A DNA stretch of 64,000 nucleotides from Thermodesulfovibrionales bacterium. Lineage in GTDB: Bacteria > Nitrospirota > Thermodesulfovibrionia > Thermodesulfovibrionales > Dissulfurispiraceae. The translations under genes and the position numbers were made by a program. The notes beneath the pieces are model-generated. The model was not told where the DNA came from, did not search any database, and was given only the letters and a program-made list of their open reading frames with translations. The stretch covers positions 54,892 through 118,891 of the forward strand of contig JASEGS010000001.1 of NCBI GenBank assembly GCA_030017995.1, in the 5' to 3' direction. The stretch's first letter is position 1. Every line of letters starts with the position of its first letter. Below are positions 7,883 through 16,990 of this stretch, piece after piece.

Positions 7883-9285
7883 AAGTGGCAACTGTTATCC
7901 TTGCAGCAGGCCTCGGAACAAGGATGAAATCTTCCACTCCAAAGGTATTGCACAAGATATGCGGCAAGCCTGTTATCCAATATGTTGCTGATGCTGTATT
8001 AAAGCTCAAATCAGCTCATAACATAATTGTAATAAGTCCAAACGCTGAAGATATAGAGGATGCCCTTAAAAAATACAATGTAACATTCTCAAGACAAAAT
8101 GAGCCTAAAGGCACAGGAGATGCGCTTAAGTCCGCTGTGCGAAAATTAAAAGGATTTGACGGCACACTGCTTGTATTAAACGGGGACACCCCGCTCATAA
8201 GCCCTGCGACACTTCAAAACTTCCTTAAACTTCACAGGCAAAATAAAAATGACCTCTCGCTAATATCATTCGCTATGGAAGGCAGCCATTCATATGGGAG
8301 AATTATTAGAGAGGGCGGAAGGCTGAAGGCAATAGTAGAGGATAAGGACGCTGATGAAGAACAGAAAAAAATAAGAGAGGTCAACAGCGGCATATATGCG
8401 ATAAATTCAGACCTGACAGGGCTTCTAAAAGAAATAATAATAAATAATAAAAAGGGAGAATATTATCTTACGGACATAATCTCCATAGCCTCAAAGAGAG
8501 GGCATAAGGTTGGCGCTTATATGCTCGGAAACGAAACAGAGCTTGCAGGCATAAACAGCCGCGAAGAACTTCACAAGGCAGGCATCTACATGAGAGACCG
8601 TATCGTATCCAAATGCATGGACAACGGCGTTTCATTTATAGACAGTTCTTCCGTGTTCATAAGCCCTGACGCAAAAATCGGCTCTGACACAATCATCTAT
8701 CCCAATGTGCACATCGAGGGCAGGACGGTCATTGGCAAAAACTGTATTGTTTATCCGAATACAAGAATTATTAGCAGCAAAATCGGTAATAATGTGGTTA
8801 TAAAAGACTCCACTGTAATTGAAGATTCATCCGTTAAGGATTCTGCTGTTATAGGCCCTTTTGCCCATATAAGGCCAGGCTCCTTAATAAAGGCATCCGC
8901 TAAAATAGGCAATTTTGTAGAGATAAAAAGGTCCGTAATTGGTGAGTGTACAAAGGCATCGCATCTCACTTACATCGGTGATGCTGAGATAGGCAGCAAT
9001 GTAAACATAGGCGCAGGCACAATAACTTGCAATTATGACGGGAACAAAAAAAATAAAACTACAATAGAAAACGATGTCTTTATAGGAAGCGATTCTCAGA
9101 TAATTGCGCCTGTAAAAATAGGCAGGGGTGCATATATAGGCGCAGGCTCTACAATCACCAGAGATGTGCCCTCAATGTCCCTCGCTGTAAGCAGAACAGA
9201 ACAGAAAAACATAGATAGCTGGGCTATTAAAAGACAGAAGTCAAAAGTTAGAAGGCAGAAGACAGATAATAAAGAAGACAGATAA
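7879..9285 (+). CDS. glmU: Bifunctional GlmU (GlcN-1-P acetyltransferase / UDP-GlcNAc pyrophosphorylase)
   Basis: 468 residues starting at GTG 7879, overlapping the previous stop by four bases. The N-terminal uridylyltransferase (1-230) has LAAGLGTRMKSSTPKVLHK. A left-handed beta-helix acetyltransferase (250-450) shows hexapeptide repeats, HIRPGS, NFVEIKRS, HLTYIGDAE and NIGAGTITCNYDG. It makes UDP-GlcNAc for peptidoglycan and lipid A. The last 20 or so residues (RQKSKVRRQKTDNKEDR) are low complexity and come from a seven-base repeat array (9229-9270), an addition absent from ordinary GlmU. glmS follows. Confidence 0.95.
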   Translation: MKVATVILAAGLGTRMKSSTPKVLHKICGKPVIQYVADAVLKLKSAHNIIVISPNAEDIEDALKKYNVTFSRQNEPKGTGDALKSAVRKLKGFDGTLLVLNGDTPLISPATLQNFLKLHRQNKNDLSLISFAMEGSHSYGRIIREGGRLKAIVEDKDADEEQKKIREVNSGIYAINSDLTGLLKEIIINNKKGEYYLTDIISIASKRGHKVGAYMLGNETELAGINSREELHKAGIYMRDRIVSKCMDNGVSFIDSSSVFISPDAKIGSDTIIYPNVHIEGRTVIGKNCIVYPNTRIISSKIGNNVVIKDSTVIEDSSVKDSAVIGPFAHIRPGSLIKASAKIGNFVEIKRSVIGECTKASHLTYIGDAEIGSNVNIGAGTITCNYDGNKKNKTTIENDVFIGSDSQIIAPVKIGRGAYIGAGSTITRDVPSMSLAVSRTEQKNIDSWAIKRQKSKVRRQKTDNKEDR

Positions 9286-9324
9286 AAAGTCTGTGTTCTG
9301 TCATCTGTTCTCTGTACTCTAAAT
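9229..9324. repeat. Heptanucleotide arrays at the glmU-glmS junction
   Basis: Six degenerate heptads of the type AGAAGAC run from 9229 to 9270 at the end of glmU. Five heptads of the type TCTGTNN (the opposite strand of the same motif) run from 9290 to 9324 before glmS. The facing arrays can pair as a hairpin around the glmU stop. Matching units occur in thyX, ileS, lspA and bioD. Confidence 0.75.
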
Positions 9325-9337
9325 CCGGAGGTTTTAA

Positions 9338-11164
9338 ATGTGCGGAATAATTGGCTACATAGGCAATAGAAATGCCATCCCAATTGTAATGGACGCCCTC
9401 AGGCGCCTTGAATACAGGGGATATGATTCTGCAGGCATTGCATATTTCACAGAAGGAAGGATAGAAGTAAAACGGTGCAAAGGCAAAATAAATATGCTGG
9501 AAAATGAAATCAGCAGCCTCAATATTTCTGCCAATATAGCTATCGGCCACACGAGATGGGCAACTCATGGAAAGCCTTCTGATGAGAATGCCCATCCCCA
9601 CAGATCTGGCAGTGTAGTCATTGTTCATAATGGAATAATAGAAAACCATATTGAACTCAAACACAGCCTTCAGAAGGAAGGATTTACTTTCACATCTGAA
9701 ACCGATACAGAGGTTTTATGCCACCTGATAAACAAATACTCTGCTGCCGCCTCACTTGAGAACGCTGTAAGAATGGCAATAAAAGAGGTGAATGGCGCCT
9801 ATGCATTCGCTGTCATCAGCGAAAAAGAGCCCGATAAAATTGTAGCTGTTAGAAAAGAAAGTCCACTTGTAATAGGTTTGGGCGCAGGAGAGTTCTTCGT
9901 TGCCTCTGATGTGCCTGCCTTTTTAAGCCATTCAAAGAATGCTATATTTCTCGAAAATGATGAAATGGCAATTATTCACAGAGACGGGGTATTTGTAACA
10001 GACATCGCCGGCAACCCTTTGAATAAAAATGTAGCTACGATATCATGGAGCCCTTCTATGGCAGAAAAGGGTGGCTACCGCCACTTCATGCTAAAGGAAA
10101 TTTATGAACAGCCGAGGGCTATAGCAGACACAATAAGGGGAAGGGTACTTCCTGAAAAAGGGGAGATTGTAATTGAAGAGTTCGGGCTTACCAAAGAAGA
10201 CATCAAAGAAATAGATAACATATTTATCGTGGCATGCGGCACATCATATCATGCTGCAATAATCGGGAAATACATGATAGAAGAAATGGCGAGGATTCCT
10301 GTTGAGGTTGATATAGCATCTGAGTTCAGATACAGGAATCCAATAATAACTGACAGGACATTCTTCGTGGCAATAACTCAGTCAGGCGAGACAGCAGATA
10401 CCCTCGCAGCCATGAGAGAGGCTAAAAAACTTGGCGCAAAGGTGTTAAGCATATGCAATGTCATAGGCAGCACCGCTTCACGCGAATCCGACTTTATATT
10501 TTACACCCATTCAGGGCCGGAAATAGGCGTGGCATCAACAAAAGCATTCATAACCCAAATTGTCGCCTTATATCTGCTGTCCATCGCCATCAGTAAAACC
10601 AGAGGGAGTTTATCAAACGAGACAGCATCCGAACTCATAGAAGAATTGCTTCATCTGCCTTCAAAGATAGAACACGTGCTGGAAATAAATAACGAAATAT
10701 TCAATATAGCAAAGGAACTTTCCAAGGCAAAGGATTTTTTATATTTGGGCAGGGGAATAAATTATCCCATAGCGCTGGAGGGGGCATTAAAACTTAAAGA
10801 AATATCCTACATCCACGCAGAAGGCTACCCTGCCGGCGAAATGAAGCACGGTCCGATAGCGCTGATTGATGAAGACATGCCTGTGGTTGTCCTCGCCCCA
10901 TCAGGAAAACTTTATGAAAAGGTGCTGTCCAATATAGAAGAGGCAAACAGCAGAGGAGGCACAATAATAACAATATCAACAAGTCACAACGAAGCGATTA
11001 AAAAGCTCTCCAGATATTCTGTAACAATAAAAGATACTAACGAGTATTTAAACACCATTGCGATGACGATACCGCTCCAGCTCCTCGCATATCATATTGC
11101 AGTATTGAGGGGATGCGATGTGGATCAGCCGAGAAATTTAGCAAAGAGTGTGACAGTGGAATAG
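9338..11164 (+). CDS. glmS: Glutamine--fructose-6-phosphate aminotransferase
   Basis: 608 residues. The N-terminal Ntn glutaminase starts with the catalytic Cys (MCGIIGYIG) and includes HTRWATHG and HNGIIENH. Two SIS domains follow (CGTSYHAA, TQSGETADT, VASTKAFITQ), ending in the family signature QPRNLAKSVTVE. It makes glucosamine-6-phosphate, the entry step of the pathway in which GlmU acts. A clear CCGGAGG site precedes the ATG. The 52-base gap to glmU is mostly a heptad array. Confidence 0.96.
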   Translation: MCGIIGYIGNRNAIPIVMDALRRLEYRGYDSAGIAYFTEGRIEVKRCKGKINMLENEISSLNISANIAIGHTRWATHGKPSDENAHPHRSGSVVIVHNGIIENHIELKHSLQKEGFTFTSETDTEVLCHLINKYSAAASLENAVRMAIKEVNGAYAFAVISEKEPDKIVAVRKESPLVIGLGAGEFFVASDVPAFLSHSKNAIFLENDEMAIIHRDGVFVTDIAGNPLNKNVATISWSPSMAEKGGYRHFMLKEIYEQPRAIADTIRGRVLPEKGEIVIEEFGLTKEDIKEIDNIFIVACGTSYHAAIIGKYMIEEMARIPVEVDIASEFRYRNPIITDRTFFVAITQSGETADTLAAMREAKKLGAKVLSICNVIGSTASRESDFIFYTHSGPEIGVASTKAFITQIVALYLLSIAISKTRGSLSNETASELIEELLHLPSKIEHVLEINNEIFNIAKELSKAKDFLYLGRGINYPIALEGALKLKEISYIHAEGYPAGEMKHGPIALIDEDMPVVVLAPSGKLYEKVLSNIEEANSRGGTIITISTSHNEAIKKLSRYSVTIKDTNEYLNTIAMTIPLQLLAYHIAVLRGCDVDQPRNLAKSVTVE

Positions 11165-11190
11165 GTCATTAACCATTAGGAAAAGCTATT

Positions 11191-11225
11191 GACCAATGAC
11201 CATTAACCAATGACTGTGCTATAAT
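11191..11225 (+). promoter_or_regulatory. Heptad-rich promoter region of uvrD
   Basis: GACCAAT/GACCATT/AACCAAT units with seven-base period run from 11191 to 11211. They are followed by TATAAT at 11220-11225, 15 bases before the uvrD ATG. A weak -35 (ATGACC) at 11196-11201 would lie inside the repeat, so the array may supply part of the promoter. Confidence 0.5.
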
Positions 11226-11240
11226 TTTATAGGAGAGAAA

Positions 11241-13364
11241 ATGGCAAAAGAAACCCTGTTAGAAGAAATTAACCCCCAGCAAAAAGAGGCTATTCTGCAT
11301 ATGAAAGGCCCTCTGCTTGTACTTGCCGGCGCAGGAAGTGGCAAGACGCGGGTAATCACCCACAAATTTGTTCAACTTATAAAAAAACAGAAGTACCGCC
11401 CTTCCTCTATTTTCACGGTCACATTTACCAATAAAGCAGCAAACGAAATGAAAGAAAGAATATGCACGCTCATGGAAAACGATATGAGAGACGCATGGAT
11501 AGGGACATTCCATTCCCAGTGCAACAAAATTCTCAGAAGAGAGATCAAGGCTCTCGGCTATCAGCCCGATTTTTCCATATACGATGATGCCGATCAATGC
11601 AATATGATACGGCACATCCTGAAAGAGTTAAAGATGTACGAAGCCCTTTACAAGGGCGTTGCATCGAGGATAAGCATCCTGAAATCTTCTTTAATTTCCC
11701 CTGGAGAGTTTCTGTCACAGGGAGATGGATTTAGTTTTGAGGAAAAAATTGGAAGAATTTACTTGAAATATCAGGATGAGCTTAAAAGATGCAATGCCCT
11801 CGATTTTGATGACCTGATAATGCTTACAGTGAGGCTGTTTGAAGAAAATCCCAAAATACTGGAAAAGTATCACAAAACATTCCCCTACATCCTTGTAGAC
11901 GAATTCCAGGATACAAATCACTCGCAATACAGGTTGCTCCAGTTGCTGGCATCAGCAAATAAAAATATATGCGCCGTTGGAGACGATGACCAGAGCATAT
12001 ACAGATTTAGAGGCGCTGATGTTAATAATATTATCCTGAATTTTGAAAAAGACTTTCCGGGAGCAAAGATTATAAAACTGGAACAGAATTACAGGTCAAC
12101 CCAGAATATCCTGAGGGTATCAGGATCTGTAATTTCGAAGAATCCTCACAGAAAACCAAAAACCCTGTGGACAGATAAGGGTTGCGGAGAAAAGGTCTTT
12201 TACTGCAGGCTCAATTCAGAAGAGGAAGAGGCAAAACATGTTGCCCGCAGCATAAAAGACCTCTACCTGAAAAATAATTACGAATACAGCGATTTCGCTG
12301 TGCTTTACAGGATAAACGTTCAGGCGAGAGCGATAGAAGACGCCCTTAGAGGAGAAGGCATTCCTTACCATATTATAAGTGGCATAAGCTTTTATCACAG
12401 ACGTGAAATAAAAGATATCATCTCGTATATGAAAGTTATCCTTAACCCTGACGACAATGTCAGCCTCAGGAGGATTATAAACAGCCCTTCGAGGGGCATC
12501 GGTGTCTCAACCCTTTCAAAAATAGAACAAGAAGCGAAGAAAAATTCCATTAGTCTCTTTGCAGCCATTAAACTACTGGTTAAATCAGGAAACATAGCCG
12601 TATCTATTAAAGACAAATTGATTGAATTTATTAAAACAATGAACTCTATTTCCTCCAGATCTTACAAAACAGCGGCCGATATGCTTAAAGGCATTGCAGA
12701 AAAGATAGGCTATACAGCAGATATTGAAGAAGACAGACTGCAAAACATAATGGAACTTATATCTTCTGCAGAGAATGTGCCTATTAAGGATTTTGCAGAT
12801 AGGGTTTCCCTTGCCTCATCTGCTGACGAATCATCATCAAAGATAAAATCCGTATCTCTGATGACATTGCACAGCGCAAAAGGACTTGAATTTCCGGCAG
12901 TATTTATTATCGGGATAGAGGAAGGAATACTTCCTTATTTTAAGGCAATAGATGACCCTATTGAAATGCAGGAAGAAAGAAGATTATTTTATGTAGGAAT
13001 GACAAGGGCTAAAGATATACTATGCCTGACAGGGGTCAAAAGGAGAAAACTCTACTCAAAGGTTCAGGAACAAGAACCTTCAAGGTTTTTGTCAGATATT
13101 CCTAATGAATGCTGCAACTGGATTGAAAAGCTGCTCAATCAAAAAGAGGAAAGATCTGTGCTTACAGCCGAACAGGCAAAATCGGCTGTTCGAAAATTTG
13201 AAGCAGCATATGTTATAGGGTGCAGGGTAAAGCATCCGGCATGGGGCATAGGGGTGGTCAAAGATTGCTGCGGCGGAGGCGATGATATTAAAGTGACAGT
13301 AAACTTTCCAGGCATCGGATTAAAAAAACTTGCCACTAAATACATAAATCTGGAAAAAATATAG
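11241..13364 (+). CDS. pcrA: UvrD/PcrA superfamily 1A DNA helicase
   Basis: 707 residues. It has Walker A AGAGSGKTRVIT, motif Ia TFTNKAANEMKER, Walker B DEFQDTN, GDDDQSIYRFRGAD, QNYRST, TLHSAKGLEFPAVF and the final motif EERRLFYVGMTRA. This is a 3'-5' helicase acting in nucleotide excision and mismatch repair. The C-terminus (about 655-707: VKHPAWGIGVV...YINLEKI) matches the Tudor-like tail that couples PcrA/UvrD to RNA polymerase. AGGAG lies before the ATG. Whether to call it uvrD or pcrA is a naming choice. Confidence 0.94.
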   Translation: MAKETLLEEINPQQKEAILHMKGPLLVLAGAGSGKTRVITHKFVQLIKKQKYRPSSIFTVTFTNKAANEMKERICTLMENDMRDAWIGTFHSQCNKILRREIKALGYQPDFSIYDDADQCNMIRHILKELKMYEALYKGVASRISILKSSLISPGEFLSQGDGFSFEEKIGRIYLKYQDELKRCNALDFDDLIMLTVRLFEENPKILEKYHKTFPYILVDEFQDTNHSQYRLLQLLASANKNICAVGDDDQSIYRFRGADVNNIILNFEKDFPGAKIIKLEQNYRSTQNILRVSGSVISKNPHRKPKTLWTDKGCGEKVFYCRLNSEEEEAKHVARSIKDLYLKNNYEYSDFAVLYRINVQARAIEDALRGEGIPYHIISGISFYHRREIKDIISYMKVILNPDDNVSLRRIINSPSRGIGVSTLSKIEQEAKKNSISLFAAIKLLVKSGNIAVSIKDKLIEFIKTMNSISSRSYKTAADMLKGIAEKIGYTADIEEDRLQNIMELISSAENVPIKDFADRVSLASSADESSSKIKSVSLMTLHSAKGLEFPAVFIIGIEEGILPYFKAIDDPIEMQEERRLFYVGMTRAKDILCLTGVKRRKLYSKVQEQEPSRFLSDIPNECCNWIEKLLNQKEERSVLTAEQAKSAVRKFEAAYVIGCRVKHPAWGIGVVKDCCGGGDDIKVTVNFPGIGLKKLATKYINLEKI

Positions 13365-13385
13365 ATAAGACCCGAGAGATAAAGG

Positions 13386-13673
13386 ATGAAGATAACAAAG
13401 GAAGAGGTTGAACATATCGCGAGACTTTCAAAGCTCTATTTGTCGGAAAAAGAGGCTGAAATGTTCGGTGAGCAGTTAAATAAAATCATTGGATATGTTG
13501 AGCACTTAAACAGTATTGATACCAGCAATACAGAGCCGACATCCCATGTCATCCCTTTAAATAATGTGATGCGGAATGACTCTCCAGTGCTCTCTCTGCC
13601 TGCGAAAGAGGCGCTGAGAAATGCGCCGGATCCCACAAAAAAATTCTATAGGGTTCCTAAAATAATAGAGTAA
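13386..13673 (+). CDS. gatC: Glutamyl-tRNA(Gln)/aspartyl-tRNA(Asn) amidotransferase subunit C
   Basis: 95 residues: KEEVEHIARLSKLYLSEKEAE at the N-terminus and RNDSPVLSLPAKEAL...FYRVPKIIE at the C-terminus, diagnostic for GatC. It stabilises GatAB, which converts misacylated Glu-tRNA-Gln or Asp-tRNA-Asn. gatA and gatB are not in the window; gatC lies between the helicase gene and panD, close to both (21 and 15 bases). Confidence 0.93.
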   Translation: MKITKEEVEHIARLSKLYLSEKEAEMFGEQLNKIIGYVEHLNSIDTSNTEPTSHVIPLNNVMRNDSPVLSLPAKEALRNAPDPTKKFYRVPKIIE

Positions 13674-13688
13674 AAGGGATTAGCAACA

Positions 13689-14042
13689 ATGATGAGATGT
13701 TTTTTACGATCTAAGATACACATGGCAACTGTGACTGAATCAAACCTTGCCTATGAGGGAAGCATCACCATTGATAAGGAATTAATGGATATGGCGGATA
13801 TACTCCCTTATGAGCAGGTGATGATAAGCAATATGAACAACGGCGAAAGGTTCGAGACCTATGTCATACCCGGAAAGTCCGGCTCGCGGGAGTTCTGCCT
13901 GAATGGCCCGACGGCAAGGAAAGGCGTTGTAGGAGACAAAATAATCATCTTTGCCTACTACTATATGGCCGATGAAGAGAAAATGAAGGGCTCAGAGCCT
14001 ATAATCGTCAAGCTCGATAATAAGAACAATCCTCTAAAGTAA
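13689..14042 (+). CDS. panD: Aspartate 1-decarboxylase proenzyme
   Basis: 117 residues. PanD is a pyruvoyl enzyme that makes beta-alanine for pantothenate. The proenzyme self-cleaves at Gly-Ser in AYEGSITID, where Ser becomes the pyruvoyl group, and KIHMATVTE carries the catalytic Lys. FCLNGPTARKGVVGDKIIIF is typical. Its 3' end overlaps the convergent bioD by nine bases. Confidence 0.95.
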   Translation: MMRCFLRSKIHMATVTESNLAYEGSITIDKELMDMADILPYEQVMISNMNNGERFETYVIPGKSGSREFCLNGPTARKGVVGDKIIIFAYYYMADEEKMKGSEPIIVKLDNKNNPLK

Positions 14043-14807
14043 GCCTTCCAGATCGAGACTTTGCAACGCCGCATCTTCGATACTACTTTTTGTAACATCC
14101 GCAATATAGGGCATTACACCAAGTACAGGCACAGGGCATAATTCTTTTAACACAGCAGAATTTGTCTTTTCAGCAATATCTCCTGTTGGAGGATTATGAT
14201 AATTAATAATTACTCCGAGAACATCAAGCCCCTCTTTTAAAGCATAGTTAACTGTCAGGAGTGTGTGGTTTATTGTTCCGAGCGCTGCGCGGGCAACGAC
14301 AATTACAGGAAGCTTCAGGTCTTTGATAAGATCAGCAATAAAATAAGTTTTGAGCTCTGAATTAGGGGTTAGGAGTTTTGTAATTGGAACGAGCAATCCA
14401 CCTACGCCTTCAACAACCATAAAATCGTATTTTTTCATAAGTGTTTCATAAGCATTAAAAATCTTTTTCAGTCCTTTAACTCCAAACTCATAACTTTTAA
14501 CTCTAAACTCTATATCTGATGCGACCATCGGCGCGAGCGGATGTTCAAAGCAGACAGGCGTGATCAAATCAATCGAATCATCCATCTCCGCCATATCTTT
14601 TAAAAATATTCCATCAGAGGGTATTAATTTTGCATTTCTGACTTCTGACTTCTGACTTCTGACTTCTGTTTTTATACATCCCGTCTCAACAGGCTTTATC
14701 GCGCCTGTCTTCACACCTTTATTGATAAGCGCCCTGATTATCGCAGCAGACACTATGGTCTTTCCGACCCCGGTATCAGTGCCTGTTATGAAAATTCCTT
14801 TGGACAA
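14034..14807 (-). CDS. bioD: Dethiobiotin synthetase with repeat-derived insertions
   Basis: 257 residues, longer than the usual 220-230. The P-loop GTDTGVGKT is intact, followed by KPVETG, the CFEHPLAPMVA block and VVEGVGGLLVPI. BioD closes the ureido ring of dethiobiotin using CO2 and ATP. Three internal stretches are encoded by 35-base arrays of five heptads (14636-14670, 14475-14509, 14346-14380), giving KTEVRSQKSEVRNAK, FRVKSYEFGVKG and TPNSELKTYF. They explain the extra length and probably sit in surface loops. The reading frame remains open, so the gene is likely functional. No other bio gene is nearby, only the SDR reductase. Confidence 0.92.
   Translation of the reverse strand: MSKGIFITGTDTGVGKTIVSAAIIRALINKGVKTGAIKPVETGCIKTEVRSQKSEVRNAKLIPSDGIFLKDMAEMDDSIDLITPVCFEHPLAPMVASDIEFRVKSYEFGVKGLKKIFNAYETLMKKYDFMVVEGVGGLLVPITKLLTPNSELKTYFIADLIKDLKLPVIVVARAALGTINHTLLTVNYALKEGLDVLGVIINYHNPPTGDIAEKTNSAVLKELCPVPVLGVMPYIADVTKSSIEDAALQSLDLEGLL
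14346..14670. repeat. Three five-heptad arrays inside bioD
   Basis: Array A at 14636-14670 is four TTCTGAC and one TTCTGTT. Array B at 14475-14509 follows N-N-N-A-A-C-T (TTTAACT, CCAAACT, CATAACT and so on). Array C at 14346-14380 is the same NNNAACT motif on the other strand (AGTTTTG, GGTTAGG). Each is exactly 35 bases. Confidence 0.8.
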
Positions 14808-14821
14808 CTATTTAATCCTCC

Positions 14822-15532
14822 TTAAACAATCCTGCTGTCAAGGCAGAAAACCTGTCCTGTGATGTTCTTAGTTCCAGCGAGATATAATATAAACCCCGCA
14901 GCCTCTTTAGGATCAGAAAGGGTATGTAAAAGGCTTTCTTCTTTAGCTATCTTCATCGCCTCCTCTGCATTCATTCCCATCTCTGTCGGCATATATCCGG
15001 GCAAGAACGCATTTACCTTTATTTTATATTCTGCAAGCTCAACGGCAGCGGTCTTTGTCAATCCGAGCAGTGCTGCCTTTGATGCGCTGTATGCTGCCTG
15101 CCCCCCTTTGCCCTTAAGTCCTGAATAGGAGGATATATTTATTATATGCCCGCCTTCTCTCATCAAAGGCACAAACCCCTTTATGCAGTTGAAAGCGCCT
15201 TTGAGATTTACATCTATTATTCTGTCCCAATCCTTTTCACTCTGCTTTATCAAAAGCGAATCTTTTGTTATCCCTGCATTGTTTATAAGGACATCCACCC
15301 TCCCCCACTGCTTTTCAACCTCTTCAGCCATTGCCGATACATCCCCTAAGCTGCTTACATCAGCCTTTGCAGCAAGCATTTTATCGCACATTACTTGTGC
15401 AAGCCTTTCTGCCTCTCCTTCTGACTTGTGATAATTCACGACAACCATGCATCCCGCTTCATAAAACGCAAGTGCAATCTCTCTGCCCAATCCACCTGTT
15501 CCGCCTGTAATTACAACAACCTTATTCGTCAT
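14822..15532 (-). CDS. Short-chain dehydrogenase/reductase, FabG-like
   Basis: 236 residues, classical SDR. It has the cofactor motif TGGTGGLG, NNAGITKD, catalytic Ser in ISSYSG, and YSASKAA with the catalytic Tyr and Lys. It resembles 3-oxoacyl-ACP reductases. It lies 14 bases upstream of bioD on the same strand, so a role in making the pimeloyl chain of biotin is possible but unproven; a general fatty-acid reductase is equally possible. Confidence 0.85.
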   Translation of the reverse strand: MTNKVVVITGGTGGLGREIALAFYEAGCMVVVNYHKSEGEAERLAQVMCDKMLAAKADVSSLGDVSAMAEEVEKQWGRVDVLINNAGITKDSLLIKQSEKDWDRIIDVNLKGAFNCIKGFVPLMREGGHIINISSYSGLKGKGGQAAYSASKAALLGLTKTAAVELAEYKIKVNAFLPGYMPTEMGMNAEEAMKIAKEESLLHTLSDPKEAAGFILYLAGTKNITGQVFCLDSRIV

Positions 15533-15577
15533 AATACTATCGTTAATGTTATAATATTTAATTGCTTTTTAAAAGCA

Positions 15578-15742
15578 GTCATCATGATAGACTGACTTAA
15601 AGCAAAATTTCTGGGTTCTCGGAGGGGCAAAGTAACGTCTGCCCCTTGCCTTTGCACTGAGAAAAACTTTTATATTCAGCTTTATTACTCATCAGACATA
15701 AACGACTAATTAGTTTTGCGAAAGTCAGCCTATCATGATGAC
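15578..15742. repeat. Long nested palindromic element, 165 bp
   Basis: GTCATCATGATAGACTGAC (15578-15596) pairs with GTCAGCCTATCATGATGAC (15724-15742), 18 of 19 positions. Inside lie TTCTC/GAGAA (15616, 15659) and a perfect AGGGGCA/TGCCCCT stem (15623-15629, 15640-15646). It fills the divergent gap between the SDR gene and the next unknown gene, so each would share it as upstream region. The layout matches the elements at 2087 and 52419, although the sequence differs. Confidence 0.7.
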
Positions 15743-15776
15743 ATAGCTGCAACTATTTTAAGCAATTGGAGGCATC

Positions 15777-16337
15777 ATGGCAAGATTTGAAGAACTACAA
15801 ATGAAAATAGCAGAATCTGCAAAGAACTATCTTGAGATATATAATATGCAAGTCTTAATCGAGCAATTCACCCTCGACAGAGAAAGCAAATTCTTTATTA
15901 GCCTTCCTAACATCGAACCGCCTTTTCCTCTGTCAGCAATAGTATCTTTCATTTACGACGCCTTTCAAACAGGCATGACATTGTACGAGGACAGTGCAAC
16001 TGAGGATGCAGCAGATATTGATACTTCCATAGAGCTGGAGTTTTTGATAAAACTTCCAGTTATGGAAGGCTATCCTGACATAGAAGCTCTCCTTGAAGAA
16101 ATAAGCGAAATGTTCCCTGATACAGAGCCAATCCTGATAACCAAAGAAATTTTCCCCGGTGATGAGCTCATAAAAGAATACGAGATCTCTTATGCATACA
16201 ATATTGAACCTGAAGATATTGTAGACAATGAACTGCTGAATGAAATGTTTGAAGAACTGAGGGGCATTCTGGGGTTAATTTACAAAAGAACCGTAAACTA
16301 CATAGATACAGCATGGTATAAGGAAGAAGAAGAATGA
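15777..16337 (+). CDS. Acidic protein of unknown function, 186 aa
   Basis: I do not recognise this family. The protein is strongly acidic, with no signal peptide or membrane segment. It looks like alternating helices and strands, with a central Asp/Glu-rich stretch (YEDSATEDAADIDTSIELE) and an acidic end (WYKEEEE). A good GGAGG site supports the start. Its stop overlaps the ATG of the YrfG-like phosphatase by four bases (ATGA), so the two are translationally coupled. Confidence 0.75.
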   Translation: MARFEELQMKIAESAKNYLEIYNMQVLIEQFTLDRESKFFISLPNIEPPFPLSAIVSFIYDAFQTGMTLYEDSATEDAADIDTSIELEFLIKLPVMEGYPDIEALLEEISEMFPDTEPILITKEIFPGDELIKEYEISYAYNIEPEDIVDNELLNEMFEELRGILGLIYKRTVNYIDTAWYKEEEE

Positions 16338-16990
16338 TACCCCTAAAGAATATAAAGTTCGTCCTGCTGGACATGGACGGCACCCTGCTCGATAAGTATT
16401 TCGACGACTATTTCTGGGAGCACCTCGTGCCTGAAAGATATGCTGAAAAACACAATATTACATTCGGAAAGGCAAAGGAAGAATTGCTCTCAAAATATAA
16501 GGTGCATGAAGGGACTTTAAACTGGACAGACATCGATTTTTGGTCAAGAGAGCTTCATCTTGACATACCCGCCTTGAAAGAGCAGATAAGGCACATGATA
16601 GAAGTCCATCCTTATGTGGAAGATTTTCTGAAGATGCTAAGGAAACATAAGAAAAAAGTCTACATGGTCACAAATGCGCATTACAAAGTGCTTGATATAA
16701 AACTGAAGAAAACAGAGATAGGCAAATATTTCGACAAATGTATAACATCCTTTGAAATTGGTTTTCCGAAAGAAATGATAGAATTCTGGGAAAAGACCGA
16801 AAAATTATTGAAGTTTGACAGGGAAAACACACTATTCATCGATGACACCGCAGAAATACTTAAGACAGCTCAAAACTTTGGGATAAAACATCTGCTCTTA
16901 AAAACGAGGGCAAACTCAAAAAGAGATGACAAACCAGTAGATGGTTTCCAGACAATAAAGGACTTTAAAGAACTCCTAACTCTCTTTTAA
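16334..16990 (+). CDS. HAD-family phosphatase, YrfG-like (GMP/IMP nucleotidase)
   Basis: 218 residues, HAD superfamily. Motif I is LLDMDGTLLD with both catalytic Asp residues, motif II is MVTNAH, a Lys lies in GFPKE and motif IV is LFIDDTAEIL. The stretch FDDYFWEHLVPERYA and the LNWTDIDFW region match E. coli YrfG closely, a nucleotidase for GMP and IMP, so I favour that activity. The 3' end overlaps the convergent unknown gene by 26 bases. Confidence 0.85.
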   Translation: MIPLKNIKFVLLDMDGTLLDKYFDDYFWEHLVPERYAEKHNITFGKAKEELLSKYKVHEGTLNWTDIDFWSRELHLDIPALKEQIRHMIEVHPYVEDFLKMLRKHKKKVYMVTNAHYKVLDIKLKKTEIGKYFDKCITSFEIGFPKEMIEFWEKTEKLLKFDRENTLFIDDTAEILKTAQNFGIKHLLLKTRANSKRDDKPVDGFQTIKDFKELLTLF

